NCBI GenBank assembly: GCA_002419465.1
Contig: DIGE01000007.1
Span: 105,905 to 169,904, forward strand
From: Geobacter sp. UBA5730
Lineage (GTDB): Bacteria > Desulfobacterota > Desulfuromonadia > Geobacterales > Pseudopelobacteraceae
Reading direction: 5' to 3'
DNA length: 64,000 nucleotides
The notes beneath the pieces are model-generated. The model did not search any database and was not told the DNA's origin. It saw only the letters and a list, made by a program, of their open reading frames with translations. A program made the position numbers and the translations under genes. Every line of letters starts with the position of its first letter. The first letter of the stretch is position 1. Below, piece by piece: positions 14,146 through 21,920 of this stretch.

Positions 14146-14613
14146 ATGATGAAAGCGACCTTTGCAGCAGGTTGTTTCTGGGGTGTTGAAGAGTCGTTCT
14201 ACGAGCTGCCGGGGGTGATTGCCACCCGGGTGGGGTATGCTGGCGGTACCCTGGAGCATCCCACCTATCAGCAGGTCTGTAGCGATACCACCGGTCATGC
14301 AGAGGCGGTGGAGGTGACCTTCGACCCTGCACGGATCAGCTACCAGCAGCTGCTGAAGGTGTTTTGGCAGAGCCATGACCCGACTCAGTTTCATCGGCAA
14401 GGTCCTGATGTGGGCAGTCAGTATCGCTCCGCCATCTTCTATCACTCAGATGAACAGCGTCGCCTGGCTGAGGAATCGCGGGAGGCTCTGAACTGCTCCG
14501 GTCGCTATCAGCGCTCGGTGGTTACCGAAATATCGCCGGCTGCACCTTTTTGGGAGGCAGAGGCTCACCATCAGCAGTACCTGCAAAAAAATGCCGGGGG
14601 ATGTGGCTTTTAA
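14146..14613 (+). CDS. msrA: Peptide methionine sulfoxide reductase MsrA
   Basis: Reduces the S-epimer of methionine sulfoxide in oxidised proteins. 155 aa. The catalytic Cys lies in FAAGCFWGVEESF near residue 10; GYAGGTLEHPTYQQVCSDTT and VTFDPARISYQQLLKVFW are conserved family blocks, and YRSAIFYHSDEQ follows. The single-domain form lacks an MsrB fusion. ATG 14146 has GGAG 7 nt upstream; the frame upstream from a TTG is not used. The stop TAA is immediately followed by the GTG of ruvC. Confidence 0.96.
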   Translation: MMKATFAAGCFWGVEESFYELPGVIATRVGYAGGTLEHPTYQQVCSDTTGHAEAVEVTFDPARISYQQLLKVFWQSHDPTQFHRQGPDVGSQYRSAIFYHSDEQRRLAEESREALNCSGRYQRSVVTEISPAAPFWEAEAHHQQYLQKNAGGCGF

Positions 14614-15150
14614 GTGAGAGTGCTCGGTATTGACCCCGGTTCCCGGATTACCGGCTACGGTTTTGTGGAGCAGCAAGGCAGCCGCTTGCTGCATCTGGAC
14701 AACGGCGCGATTTTTACTGACAAGGCGGTTGATTTCCCCGATCGTCTGCGGCTGATTTTTGATGGGATCAGCCGGGTGATCGCTGAGTATCGTCCCGATG
14801 CGGTGGCCATTGAGGATGTCTATGTGTCTGAGAATGTCAGGGCAGCCTTGAAGCTGGGTCAGGCACGGGGCGCCGCCATTGCCGCAGCGGTGCATGCCGG
14901 TCTGCCGGTGGCCGAGTATACCGCCTCCCAGGTCAAACAGGCGGTGGTGGGCCAGGGCAGGGCAAGCAAGGATCAGGTCCAGAAGATGATCAAGGCGCTG
15001 CTGGGACTGCCGGAGGTGGCCCAGGCCGATGCCTCCGACGCCCTGGCAGTGGCGGTTTGCCATATCAATTCTCATGCGCTGCATCAACAGACCGGCCCGG
15101 CGGTACTCAGCTCACGGCGGTCCAACTCCTGGAGGAACTATCGCCCATGA
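14614..15150 (+). CDS. ruvC: Holliday junction resolvase RuvC
   Basis: Endonuclease resolving four-way junctions after branch migration by RuvAB. 178 aa, family length. The acidic catalytic residues are visible: Asp in VLGIDPGSR, Glu in VAIEDVYVSENV, and the Asp pair in QADASDALAVAVCH. The GTG start directly abuts the msrA stop, and the ATG of ruvA overlaps the ruvC stop as ATGA, so msrA-ruvC-ruvA are translationally coupled. Confidence 0.96.
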   Translation: MRVLGIDPGSRITGYGFVEQQGSRLLHLDNGAIFTDKAVDFPDRLRLIFDGISRVIAEYRPDAVAIEDVYVSENVRAALKLGQARGAAIAAAVHAGLPVAEYTASQVKQAVVGQGRASKDQVQKMIKALLGLPEVAQADASDALAVAVCHINSHALHQQTGPAVLSSRRSNSWRNYRP

Positions 15151-15746
15151 TTGCACTTTTGACCGGACAGATCGCCTACAAGTCGCCAGATCATCTGATT
15201 GTCGATGTACAGGGGGTCGGCTACCGGGTGATGATCCCGTTTTCCACCTACTATGAACTGCCGGAGGAGGGAGCGGTCACGCTGCACATCCACACCAGTG
15301 TGCGGGAGGATGCTATTCAGTTGTACGGCTTTCGAACCCGTACGGAAAAAAGTTTTTTCCAACTGTTGATCTTGGTATCCGGTATCGGCCCCAAGCTGGC
15401 CCGTGATATTCTCTCCAATATTCAGCCTTCCAACCTGTCGGCGGCCCTGCAGCAGGGTGATCTGCACAAGCTATCGGCTATCCCCGGCATCGGCAAGAAG
15501 ACTGCCGAGCGTTTGGTGGTAGAGCTGCGCGACAAGGTGGGTAAGCTTGATACGGGCGCCACGGTGGCCGAAACGGTGGGTCGCAGCGTGCCGACGGAGG
15601 GGTTGCTTGACGATGTCACCTCGGCGTTGCTGAACCTTGGCTATAAGGAACCTCAGGTGAAGCGTGCCCTGGCCGAGGTTGATGCGACCACTGGTGGTAC
15701 CGTTGAACTGCTTTTGAAGCAGGCCTTGAAGGTGCTGATGAAATAG
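15147..15746 (+). CDS. ruvA: Holliday junction branch-migration protein RuvA
   Basis: Tetrameric junction-binding subunit, 199 aa. The OB domain begins MIALLTGQIAYKSPDHLIVD; two helix-hairpin-helix motifs follow (LVSGIGPKLARDIL and LSAIPGIGKKTAERLVVEL), and the C-terminal domain that contacts RuvB is present (DVTSALLNLGYKEPQVKRAL). ATG at 15147 has TGGAGG upstream; the longer frame from 15057 lies inside ruvC and is not used. ruvB does not follow: the next genes are on the other strand, so ruvB must be elsewhere. Confidence 0.96.
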   Translation: MIALLTGQIAYKSPDHLIVDVQGVGYRVMIPFSTYYELPEEGAVTLHIHTSVREDAIQLYGFRTRTEKSFFQLLILVSGIGPKLARDILSNIQPSNLSAALQQGDLHKLSAIPGIGKKTAERLVVELRDKVGKLDTGATVAETVGRSVPTEGLLDDVTSALLNLGYKEPQVKRALAEVDATTGGTVELLLKQALKVLMK

Positions 15747-15773
15747 AAAAGGGGAGGCGAAAGCCTCCCCTTT
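15747..15773. terminator. Bidirectional terminator between ruvA and the exported-protein operon
   Basis: AAAAGGGGAGGC, a GAAA tetraloop, then GCCTCCCCTTT. A-runs and T-runs on both sides allow it to end ruvA on the plus strand and the 15795 gene on the minus strand. Confidence 0.85.
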
Positions 15774-15794
15774 GTTGATGGGGACAGCACATAC

Positions 15795-16640
15795 CTATTC
15801 GAACAGCAGAGCGTTGATTCTGGCGCGTACCTTCTGCCCCTCCTTGATGGAAGCTCCTCCCTTTTCGAAGAACCTGCCGGAAACCGTGCCATCCTCAACC
15901 TGTACCTCTCCTAAGCTGGCCAGCACCTGGTTGTCCTCGTCAATCACCTCGATGGCCTGCTGTTTTTTTGGCACCTTGCGCAACCTTGAGGTGTTGATCT
16001 GGACATAGGCGATCCGGCCGTTGATCCGGCTGATGCTCCCCATCTCATAGCTGGGGTTGAAGGCGTTGCCAAGTTGGTCGGAAGCGGCCCGGAAGGAGAG
16101 GTTGACCGCCCGCATCACATACTCTTGCTTCAGCTCTCTGGTGATCGGAATCTTTTTGGAGATGCGTTCCTCGATCCTGCGCTCGTCATAAAACGACTTG
16201 ACCAGTTCCTTCTGGTTGCGCTGGTTGACCAGCAGCACATCCAGACGGGTGCGGGCCTTGATGGTCAGCCGGTTACGGGTCGGATCGGCGGCGATCGGAG
16301 ACACCAGTTCATCGATCCGGTCCATGCGGGGCTGGATGATGTAGGTGTCACCTTCTGAGGCGTTCATCAGCACCTTGGTGAAGCGTTTGGTGTTGGCAAT
16401 CTCGGTCTGGATCACTCGCATGAAGTCGTCGGCCTGGTCCGGGGTGAAATATTTGCTGAACCTGGGTAGTTTGAGGTCGGCTTCCAGCTCCGCCGACTCA
16501 AGCATGACCGGTTCCAGAGCCATGGTGGTGACCTGTTGGGCCTCTTTGACATAGACCACAGCAGGGGTTGCGGCGCATCCTGCAACCAGGGCCGTGGTCA
16601 GCGCGGCCAGGACCAGCTTGAAACGCGTGGTGAGCAGCAT
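15795..16640 (-). CDS. Lipoprotein of the five-gene exported operon (gene 5)
   Basis: 281-aa lipoprotein: MLLTTRFKLVLAALTTALVAGC is a clean signal peptide with lipobox LVAGC. The mature N-terminal half (about 40-190) resembles the mixed alpha/beta fold of CsgG/LpoB-like envelope proteins: a predicted helix with ADDFMRVIQTEIANTKRFTK, then strands. The C-terminal part (about 210-281) begins SISRINGRIAYVQIN and contains IEVIDEDNQVLASLGEVQVE, a beta-rich pattern reminiscent of the FlgT C-terminal domain. Both resemblances are visual. It is last in the operon, 54 bp after the 16695 gene with a small hairpin between them, and ends at the shared terminator. Confidence 0.8.
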   Translation of the reverse strand: MLLTTRFKLVLAALTTALVAGCAATPAVVYVKEAQQVTTMALEPVMLESAELEADLKLPRFSKYFTPDQADDFMRVIQTEIANTKRFTKVLMNASEGDTYIIQPRMDRIDELVSPIAADPTRNRLTIKARTRLDVLLVNQRNQKELVKSFYDERRIEERISKKIPITRELKQEYVMRAVNLSFRAASDQLGNAFNPSYEMGSISRINGRIAYVQINTSRLRKVPKKQQAIEVIDEDNQVLASLGEVQVEDGTVSGRFFEKGGASIKEGQKVRARINALLFE

Positions 16641-16669
16641 GGGGAGTCCTCCGTAACAAATGAATGTGT

Positions 16670-16690
16670 CGGGGTGCCTGAACGACCCCG
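16670..16690 (-). other. Intercistronic hairpin, genes 4/5
   Basis: CGGGGT-N9-ACCCCG between the stop of the 16695 gene and the start of the 15795 gene; no T-run. Possible mRNA-stabilising stem. Confidence 0.4.
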
Positions 16691-16694
16691 GCGG

Positions 16695-18281
16695 TCAGCG
16701 GTCAGTAAGATTTTGCCAGGCAAGCAGGAACTCCTGTTCGGTCTGGCGTTGATCCGGGTACAGTTTTGAGAGGGTGGCCAGTTGGGCCAGCTCTTCATCG
16801 CTGAACCTGACATCCTGGTCTTGAGCCAGCAGCAGCAGTTTTGGTTCAAGTTGCCGCAACAAAGCGTTCGCCTGTGCAATCCGTTGCAGTGTCTGAGCGG
16901 TCTTTTGTTCCCTGACAGGGTCGTCATCCTTCAGATCGGGGTAGGTCCCTTTAATCTGCTGGGACATGGTGGTGTAGGCGGTGAACTGCAAACCCAGATT
17001 TTTTTGATAAAAGCCAAAGGCGCTGATGATCATTTTGACCCGTGAGACCACCATGGTCAGGTTGTAGACGCCCCGGGCCCCTTTGAACTCGTTGTTGATG
17101 TTCGGCAGTGCTCTGGCTCCGTTGACAATGGCGCAGCCGATCTTGATGATGGCGGCCGTGGTGAAGTCAGCCCCGGCAACCGAGGCATTATAGACCCGTC
17201 CAGCCAGTTTGCCGTAGTTCTTACGCATGGTTTCCAGTTCTTCGGTCTTTTCCCCCACCTGGCGGTCCTGTTCGCTGACGTAGATTATTCCCTGGCTTGG
17301 GACCGTCTGAGTGGGGGGGGCGTCGGGAGCAGCTTCAGTCAACCTGGCCGGTTGATTTCTCTTGCTCCGGCTGTTTTTGAGCGGCCGGGTTTTGCTCTGA
17401 CCACGGCCTGGGTTTGAGCGGGCAGCCTTGACACTGCCGTTGCCACCCACCGCATCGCGCAGGTCACGGGGAGGCTTGATCAGCGGTTCTTCAACGGGTT
17501 GTTCGTCAGGCGGCTGTGGTTCGGGTAACGGATGGGCAGGGGTATAGGCCGTTTTTTTTATCCTGGCTTCCAGTGCGCCTTGCTTCAGGGCCGGGTCCTG
17601 ACAGGCCGCTGATTTCACGTCTCCTTCCCGTGAGGCGTGCACCCAGGCGTCACATTGTTTGAATCCCTTGGCCAGCAGCTCTACATCCTGTTGCACCCTG
17701 ACCATCTCATCCTGGTTGGCAGTGACCACCCCGAAGGCCATCAGCGGGTTGCGATAGACATGTTCGTCGATCAGTTGCACGTTGGGCTGACGGCGGTGAA
17801 GAGGGATTTGCCGGGCAATCACCTGTGGTGGTTGGGACCTGAAGAAACTCAGGTCATCTCTGCTGACCTCTTTGGTCAGTAGTTTTTCCCGCTCCTTCAA
17901 AAAGAGGTACAGGGCGCTGGTGGGACGTGGCAGGCCGGTTGAGGGGTCGATCTCAAACGGCACCGTGATCCCCTGGGACGAACCGAGCAGTGAAAGCCCC
18001 ATCATCAGCATACCGGCACCGGACGGCGCTCCGTAGAGTTTGTCCGGCCAGCTGTCCTGTTCGTTGATCGGCATCTCCAACAGCACCCGGTTGGAGAGCT
18101 TGATGGCCAATGCCGCGCTTTCAAAGGAGTCTACGGTCGCCATTACGGTTGGATTCATGGATTCAAGGCCGCATTCCAGGCTGGAGGTGGCAGTGGCGCA
18201 GCCGCTCAGCAGGGCAGCCAGCAACAGACCACCGAGCAGTAGCCCGGATCTGATGATATGGGGGATGTGTTGTGCCGTCAT
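16695..18281 (-). CDS. Large lipoprotein of the five-gene exported operon (gene 4)
   Basis: 528 aa. Signal peptide with lipobox LLSGC near residue 28. The N-terminal globular part (about 35-240) carries GAPSGAGMLMMGLSLLGS and an SFFRSQPPQ segment; a central low-complexity, Pro-rich and Arg/Lys-rich linker follows (about 245-345), suited to spanning or binding the cell wall. A C-terminal helical domain (about 350-528) contains KTEELETMRKNYGKLAGRVY and FTTAAIIKIGCAIVNGARA. I recognise no family. AGGAGGGTGTATC precedes the ATG. It lies 73 bp after the FlgT-like gene at 18356, with a strong hairpin in that gap, and is co-directional with all four partners. Confidence 0.75.
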   Translation of the reverse strand: MTAQHIPHIIRSGLLLGGLLLAALLSGCATATSSLECGLESMNPTVMATVDSFESAALAIKLSNRVLLEMPINEQDSWPDKLYGAPSGAGMLMMGLSLLGSSQGITVPFEIDPSTGLPRPTSALYLFLKEREKLLTKEVSRDDLSFFRSQPPQVIARQIPLHRRQPNVQLIDEHVYRNPLMAFGVVTANQDEMVRVQQDVELLAKGFKQCDAWVHASREGDVKSAACQDPALKQGALEARIKKTAYTPAHPLPEPQPPDEQPVEEPLIKPPRDLRDAVGGNGSVKAARSNPGRGQSKTRPLKNSRSKRNQPARLTEAAPDAPPTQTVPSQGIIYVSEQDRQVGEKTEELETMRKNYGKLAGRVYNASVAGADFTTAAIIKIGCAIVNGARALPNINNEFKGARGVYNLTMVVSRVKMIISAFGFYQKNLGLQFTAYTTMSQQIKGTYPDLKDDDPVREQKTAQTLQRIAQANALLRQLEPKLLLLAQDQDVRFSDEELAQLATLSKLYPDQRQTEQEFLLAWQNLTDR

Positions 18282-18316
18282 GATACACCCTCCTGCGGCG
18301 TTTCCGGTTGGTAGGT

Positions 18317-18344
18317 GGAGCCCCGCCAGGGGGGCCGGGGCTCC
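18317..18344 (-). other. Strong intercistronic hairpin, genes 3/4
   Basis: GGAGCCCCG-N10-CGGGGCTCC, a perfect 9-bp GC-rich stem between 18282 and 18355, with no T-run on either strand. It could partly terminate transcription or protect the upstream mRNA, setting the ratio of periplasmic proteins to lipoproteins. Confidence 0.5.
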
Positions 18345-18355
18345 TACTGGTAGCT

Positions 18356-19483
18356 CTATTTAAAGATGACCTTGTTGCCTTCAATCTGAGGATTCCAGCG
18401 ACTGAGCTGGGGGTCCTTCTCGAAGGTGTCCAGCAGCAGGTCGACCAGGTCGCTGATCTTACCGACGTAGTACAGGTCGATCATCAGGTTGCCCTTGCCG
18501 CGGCCTTTCTGGCTGACATTCTTGAGCCCCTTGATATCTTCGTTGAACAGTTTGAGCAGTTTGCGTTCCAGCTTGTAGTTGCCTGCCGTGGGCATGACCA
18601 CCTCAAACCTGGCGCCTCGCCGTTCCTGAGTCAGGGTCTTGGTGTTGAGGGACTCCACCACTTCCTTGGCGAACAGTTTGCCGCCATTGATGGCAGCCAT
18701 CCGCACTGCGGCCTTGGCAGACTCGTTGGCCCGCACCCGGGCCAAACCATCCACGTTGCCTTCCCACATCAGGTCACGGCTGGCCAGGCTGACAGTCTTG
18801 CCGGTCAACAGGGCATGGTAGGATTTCATGCTGCCATCCTGGGTCACGTCAATATCAACCTTGCCGATGATCAGCCATTCGCCCCGGTCGGCCAGCTGGT
18901 CAGCAATCTTATTCATGTGCTGAACCATCTTGTTGTAGTCGGCTTCTTCGGTCAGGGCCTGGTGAACGGCCTCGTCATCGGAGTCGATCACGGTGTATTC
19001 GGCGGCGGTCAGGCTTCGACGCACCTCGGCCCGCACGTTGTCCAGAACGAATGGAGCGTCACCGGTGTCCATCTTGCCGGGGATCAGCATCACCACGATC
19101 CGGCGCTCCTCGTTTCTGCCCGTCACCGCTCCCTGGCGTTTCAGATAGTCGCGCACCGCCTCTTCGTTGATGGTCACCTTGACCTTGGCCTTCAACTCCT
19201 TGGAAAACATCCCGCTGACGCTGCTTTCCAGAATCTCCAGGTCACGGATGTACTTTTCGTCGCCGGTCAGGTTGAGAGTGGCGGCACGGTCGGGATAGAC
19301 ATCACGCAGGTAGTGCTCCAAAGCCTGTTCACGGGCGCGTTGCTCGGCCTTTTTGCGGGCGGTATACTCATCGTCGTCGACCTTGACGATCACGGTTTCG
19401 GTGTAGGTGCGAACCTCGGCTGCTGCCAGCAGTGGCACCATGATCAGCCCCAGGGTGATCATGATCAACAGTATGCGTTTCAT
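18356..19483 (-). CDS. Periplasmic FlgT-like protein of the exported operon (gene 3)
   Basis: 375 aa with a cleavable signal (MKRILLIMITLGLIMVP, cut near LAAAEV). The N-terminal region has the FlgT/LPP20-like pattern: a strand, then a charged helix with repeated Ala (EYTARKKAEQRAREQALEHY), then strands (LKAKVKVTINEEAV). The middle contains RRIVVMLIPGK followed by VRAEVRRSLTAAEYTVID, analogous to the NPRILV and RGFDVIDKS segments of the two paralogues upstream. The C-terminus NLMIDLYYVGKISDLVDLLL looks like the small alpha/beta domain at the end of those proteins. So it is a diverged member of the same family. It follows the 19511 gene by 27 bp. No enzyme motif is visible; a structural role is likely. 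Confidence 0.75.
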   Translation of the reverse strand: MKRILLIMITLGLIMVPLLAAAEVRTYTETVIVKVDDDEYTARKKAEQRAREQALEHYLRDVYPDRAATLNLTGDEKYIRDLEILESSVSGMFSKELKAKVKVTINEEAVRDYLKRQGAVTGRNEERRIVVMLIPGKMDTGDAPFVLDNVRAEVRRSLTAAEYTVIDSDDEAVHQALTEEADYNKMVQHMNKIADQLADRGEWLIIGKVDIDVTQDGSMKSYHALLTGKTVSLASRDLMWEGNVDGLARVRANESAKAAVRMAAINGGKLFAKEVVESLNTKTLTQERRGARFEVVMPTAGNYKLERKLLKLFNEDIKGLKNVSQKGRGKGNLMIDLYYVGKISDLVDLLLDTFEKDPQLSRWNPQIEGNKVIFK

Positions 19484-19510
19484 GGAAAACCTCCTTGCTG
19501 CAAAGTCAGA

Positions 19511-20635
19511 TTATTGCCGCTTCCAGGTGCTGCGGGCACCTTCGGAGCGGATCAGTCTCAGGGACCACCCCAGCTGCTTGCCGGTTGTGTTGACGGCACT
19601 CTTTACCTCGTCCGCTGATTTGCCGCTCTTGATCTCAAGAGTGGTCTTGCCGCCACCGGACTCCCGCTCACGGACATTTTCCAGGCCGGGCGTGGACTGT
19701 AGCGCTACCTTGAAGCTGTTTATCTCGTCTACCTCGCTGACACCGTCCAGCACGATGATAAAGGTGCCGGCCCCGGCTTTTTCATGTTTCCAGTTTTTCT
19801 TGATCGAGTCGACCATCACCACGCCGACCTTGTATCCCACATCCTTGGCTGCCTGGTACAGTGCCTCCTGAATCGTGCCGGCGTGGGAGCCTGATTCCAC
19901 ATCCTTGCTGGCGATCACCCGTGAGGTGCTGGGGTTGATCAGTTGGGCCCGCAGGAATATCCTGGCGGCCCCGCCGCTATAGTAGCCCTCTTTGCCAACC
20001 CCCACGGTCTGGTAGTGCAGTACCAGATCGGCATGGTACTTGAGGCCATAGGCAGCTGCCCGGTTGACATCCAGGTCCAGCTCATGGCTGTCGGCCACCT
20101 GTATTGAGAACTGTTGGGCAGAGGATTTGTCGATCACGTCAAAGCCCCTCTCCGTCAGCACCTCCACGATGGCGCCGTACGAGTTGTCAAAGAACGCCTC
20201 AAGATCACGGCGGGTCTGGCCCAGCTTGCCCCCCTGGGGCAGGTTGGGGGTGTAGATCACCATGATGCGCGGGTTGCCCATGGCATCCTGCAGCAGTCCC
20301 AGGGCGTTGATTTCGTGTTCCAGCGCCTTCATGTTGACATCTGCGGTCAGCTGCAGTTCATAGCCAGCGCCGGTGAACTCAGGATCACTTTTCTGGACGA
20401 CCCTGGCCAGCTTGCGGGCTTTGCCCTTGAGAGACGTGGTTATTTTCTGCTTGTTCTTGGCAACGGTCTCTTCATCGAGTAGTTGCTTGACCGCCAGGTC
20501 GACGGCATTGTTCAGGCCGTTGGCAACGGCGCTCTCTTCTGAGTTGCCACGTCCGGTGGCGGTGAACTGTTCAGCCAATGCCAGGTTGGTCAGGGCAACG
20601 GTCAACAGCAGAGCCAGGGTGATGATCCGATGCAT
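19511..20635 (-). CDS. Periplasmic FlgT-like paralogue A (gene 2)
   Basis: 374 aa. Signal peptide MHRIITLALLLTVALTNLAL with cleavage near ALAEQ. N-terminal domain: FTATGRGNSEESAVANGLN and the helix VDLAVKQLLDEE. Middle domain: NPRIMVIYTPNLP, ERGFDVIDKSSAQ, VADSHELDLDVNRAAAYGLK. C-terminal domain: FIIVLDGVSEVDEINSFK and RESGGGKTTLEI, ending SEGARSTWKRQ. Nearly every one of these blocks recurs in the same order in the 20645 gene, so the two are tandem duplicates. They are separated by 9 bp. Similar architecture is known from the flagellar H-ring protein FlgT, but no flagellar genes are in this window, so the name is structural analogy only. Confidence 0.8.
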   Translation of the reverse strand: MHRIITLALLLTVALTNLALAEQFTATGRGNSEESAVANGLNNAVDLAVKQLLDEETVAKNKQKITTSLKGKARKLARVVQKSDPEFTGAGYELQLTADVNMKALEHEINALGLLQDAMGNPRIMVIYTPNLPQGGKLGQTRRDLEAFFDNSYGAIVEVLTERGFDVIDKSSAQQFSIQVADSHELDLDVNRAAAYGLKYHADLVLHYQTVGVGKEGYYSGGAARIFLRAQLINPSTSRVIASKDVESGSHAGTIQEALYQAAKDVGYKVGVVMVDSIKKNWKHEKAGAGTFIIVLDGVSEVDEINSFKVALQSTPGLENVRERESGGGKTTLEIKSGKSADEVKSAVNTTGKQLGWSLRLIRSEGARSTWKRQ

Positions 20636-20644
20636 GGCGTCCTC

Positions 20645-21757
20645 CTACAGTCGTTTCCAGGTGCTGCGGGCGTTTTCGGCGCGGATCTTTTTCATGGTCC
20701 AGCCCAGCTCCTTGGCGGTACGCAGCACATCGCGATCCAGCAGGTCTCGCTTGCCCTTGTAGCGGGCTTCGAGGGTGGTCTTGCCGCCGCCTGATTCGAC
20801 CTCCCTGGCCTGGCTGGCCAGCGGAAATTTCTCGAACAGTTCGGTGAACTGGGCAATCTGCTCCGGGTCGTCCACGCCATCAATCACGATGGTGTAGAAG
20901 GCGCCGTTTTGCTGCATGTCCATCCACTCCTTCTGCAACACGTCAAGCATCGGGTTGACGATTTTCTTGCCACCTTCGCGACCGGCCTTTTCCAGGGCCT
21001 GATCAACGGTCTGACCCATGCCGCTCTGCTCAACCTTCTTGCTGGTGATGATCTGGGAACGGGTGTTATCGATCAGCTGGGTCTTGATGCTGAGCAGCAC
21101 GCTTTTGCCCACGGCACCTTCCCGGACCACGCCGCTCACGTTGTAGTAGAGGGTGTACTCAGCGTTGTATTTCAGGCCATAGGCAGCGGCCTTGTTCAGA
21201 TCCACATCAATTTCGTGGGTATCGGCCACCTGCATGGCAAACCGTTCGGCCGTGGCCTTGTCCACCACCCGGAACTGCTTGTCGGTCAGGGATTCAACAA
21301 TGCCGTTGTAGATTTCCTCGGTGAACTCCTTGTCCTTGAAGAGTTTGTCCTTGGACTTGTTGCTGAAGGCCACCAGGATGCGGGGATTGCCCACTACCGT
21401 GCTGCTCTGCAGAATCTTGAGTACGTCGGCCATGTCCTGCTTGAGCACCCTGGTGTCTACGGTGGCCAGAATGGTGATCACAAAGCCTTCGTCGGTTTTC
21501 TGTTCCTTGGTGATCTTGTAGGTTTTGACGTAGCCTTTGCTGTGCGAGTAGATCTTGTCATCCACCAATGCTGAATCGACCACGGTAGTTTCCGATTGCA
21601 CCAGGGTTCCCACCCCTTGTTCAACCGCGCGACGCAGCGCCGTAGAGAGGGCCTGCTCCTTGCTGGGGCCCTCACCGGTGACGGTGACCGGATTGGCGGC
21701 GGCGGTGGAGACGCCCAGGAGCAGCAGCCCCAGGGCCAGTAACAGTTTCCGTTTCAT
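20645..21757 (-). CDS. Periplasmic FlgT-like paralogue B (gene 1)
   Basis: 370 aa from ATG 21757, which has GGGAGG 8 nt upstream; the frame is open to 21835 but that part is the relic of another copy. Signal peptide MKRKLLLALGLLLLGVST, cut near AAANP. Blocks shared in order with paralogue A: VTVTGEGPSKEQALSTALRR, NPRILVAFSN, QFRVVDKATAERFAMQVAD, THEIDVDLNKAAAYGLKY, FYTIVIDGVDDPEQIAQF, EVESGGGKTTLEARY and the end ENARSTWKRL. It is the first gene of the operon. The VADSHE/VADTHE plus AAAYGLKY segment is the best-conserved stretch and probably marks a functional surface. Molecular role unknown. Confidence 0.8.
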   Translation of the reverse strand: MKRKLLLALGLLLLGVSTAAANPVTVTGEGPSKEQALSTALRRAVEQGVGTLVQSETTVVDSALVDDKIYSHSKGYVKTYKITKEQKTDEGFVITILATVDTRVLKQDMADVLKILQSSTVVGNPRILVAFSNKSKDKLFKDKEFTEEIYNGIVESLTDKQFRVVDKATAERFAMQVADTHEIDVDLNKAAAYGLKYNAEYTLYYNVSGVVREGAVGKSVLLSIKTQLIDNTRSQIITSKKVEQSGMGQTVDQALEKAGREGGKKIVNPMLDVLQKEWMDMQQNGAFYTIVIDGVDDPEQIAQFTELFEKFPLASQAREVESGGGKTTLEARYKGKRDLLDRDVLRTAKELGWTMKKIRAENARSTWKRL

Positions 21758-21771
21758 AGTTGTACCTCCCT

Positions 21772-21807
21772 TTAGCGGATTTTCCAGGTACTGCGATTTC
21801 CTTCCGA
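21772..21807 (-). pseudogene. C-terminal relic of a further FlgT-like paralogue
   Basis: In a different frame from the downstream gene, the minus strand reads SEGNRSTWKIR then a stop, directly after an in-frame TGA. This matches the last residues of paralogue A (SEGARSTWKRQ) and paralogue B (ENARSTWKRL). It lies 15 bp before the start of paralogue B, exactly where the tail of a preceding tandem copy would be. Loss of an upstream copy by deletion is the simplest reading. Confidence 0.7.
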
Positions 21808-21920
21808 TCAGTATGACAGTAAGTATTCGGACCACGTGTCAACCTTGGTACAGTGGGTACTTTCATGGGCTGGCGGAGGCAAGCCTATCACCGTAACGTT
21901 GTTTTGTAAACGGCAGTCGG

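Noticed and set aside
18308..19618. 436-aa plus-strand frame
   Set aside because: It is antisense to the signal-peptide-bearing gene at 18356-19483. The protein is rich in His, Gly, Gln and Val in the pattern of a shadow frame, and no start site or ribosome-binding site is present.
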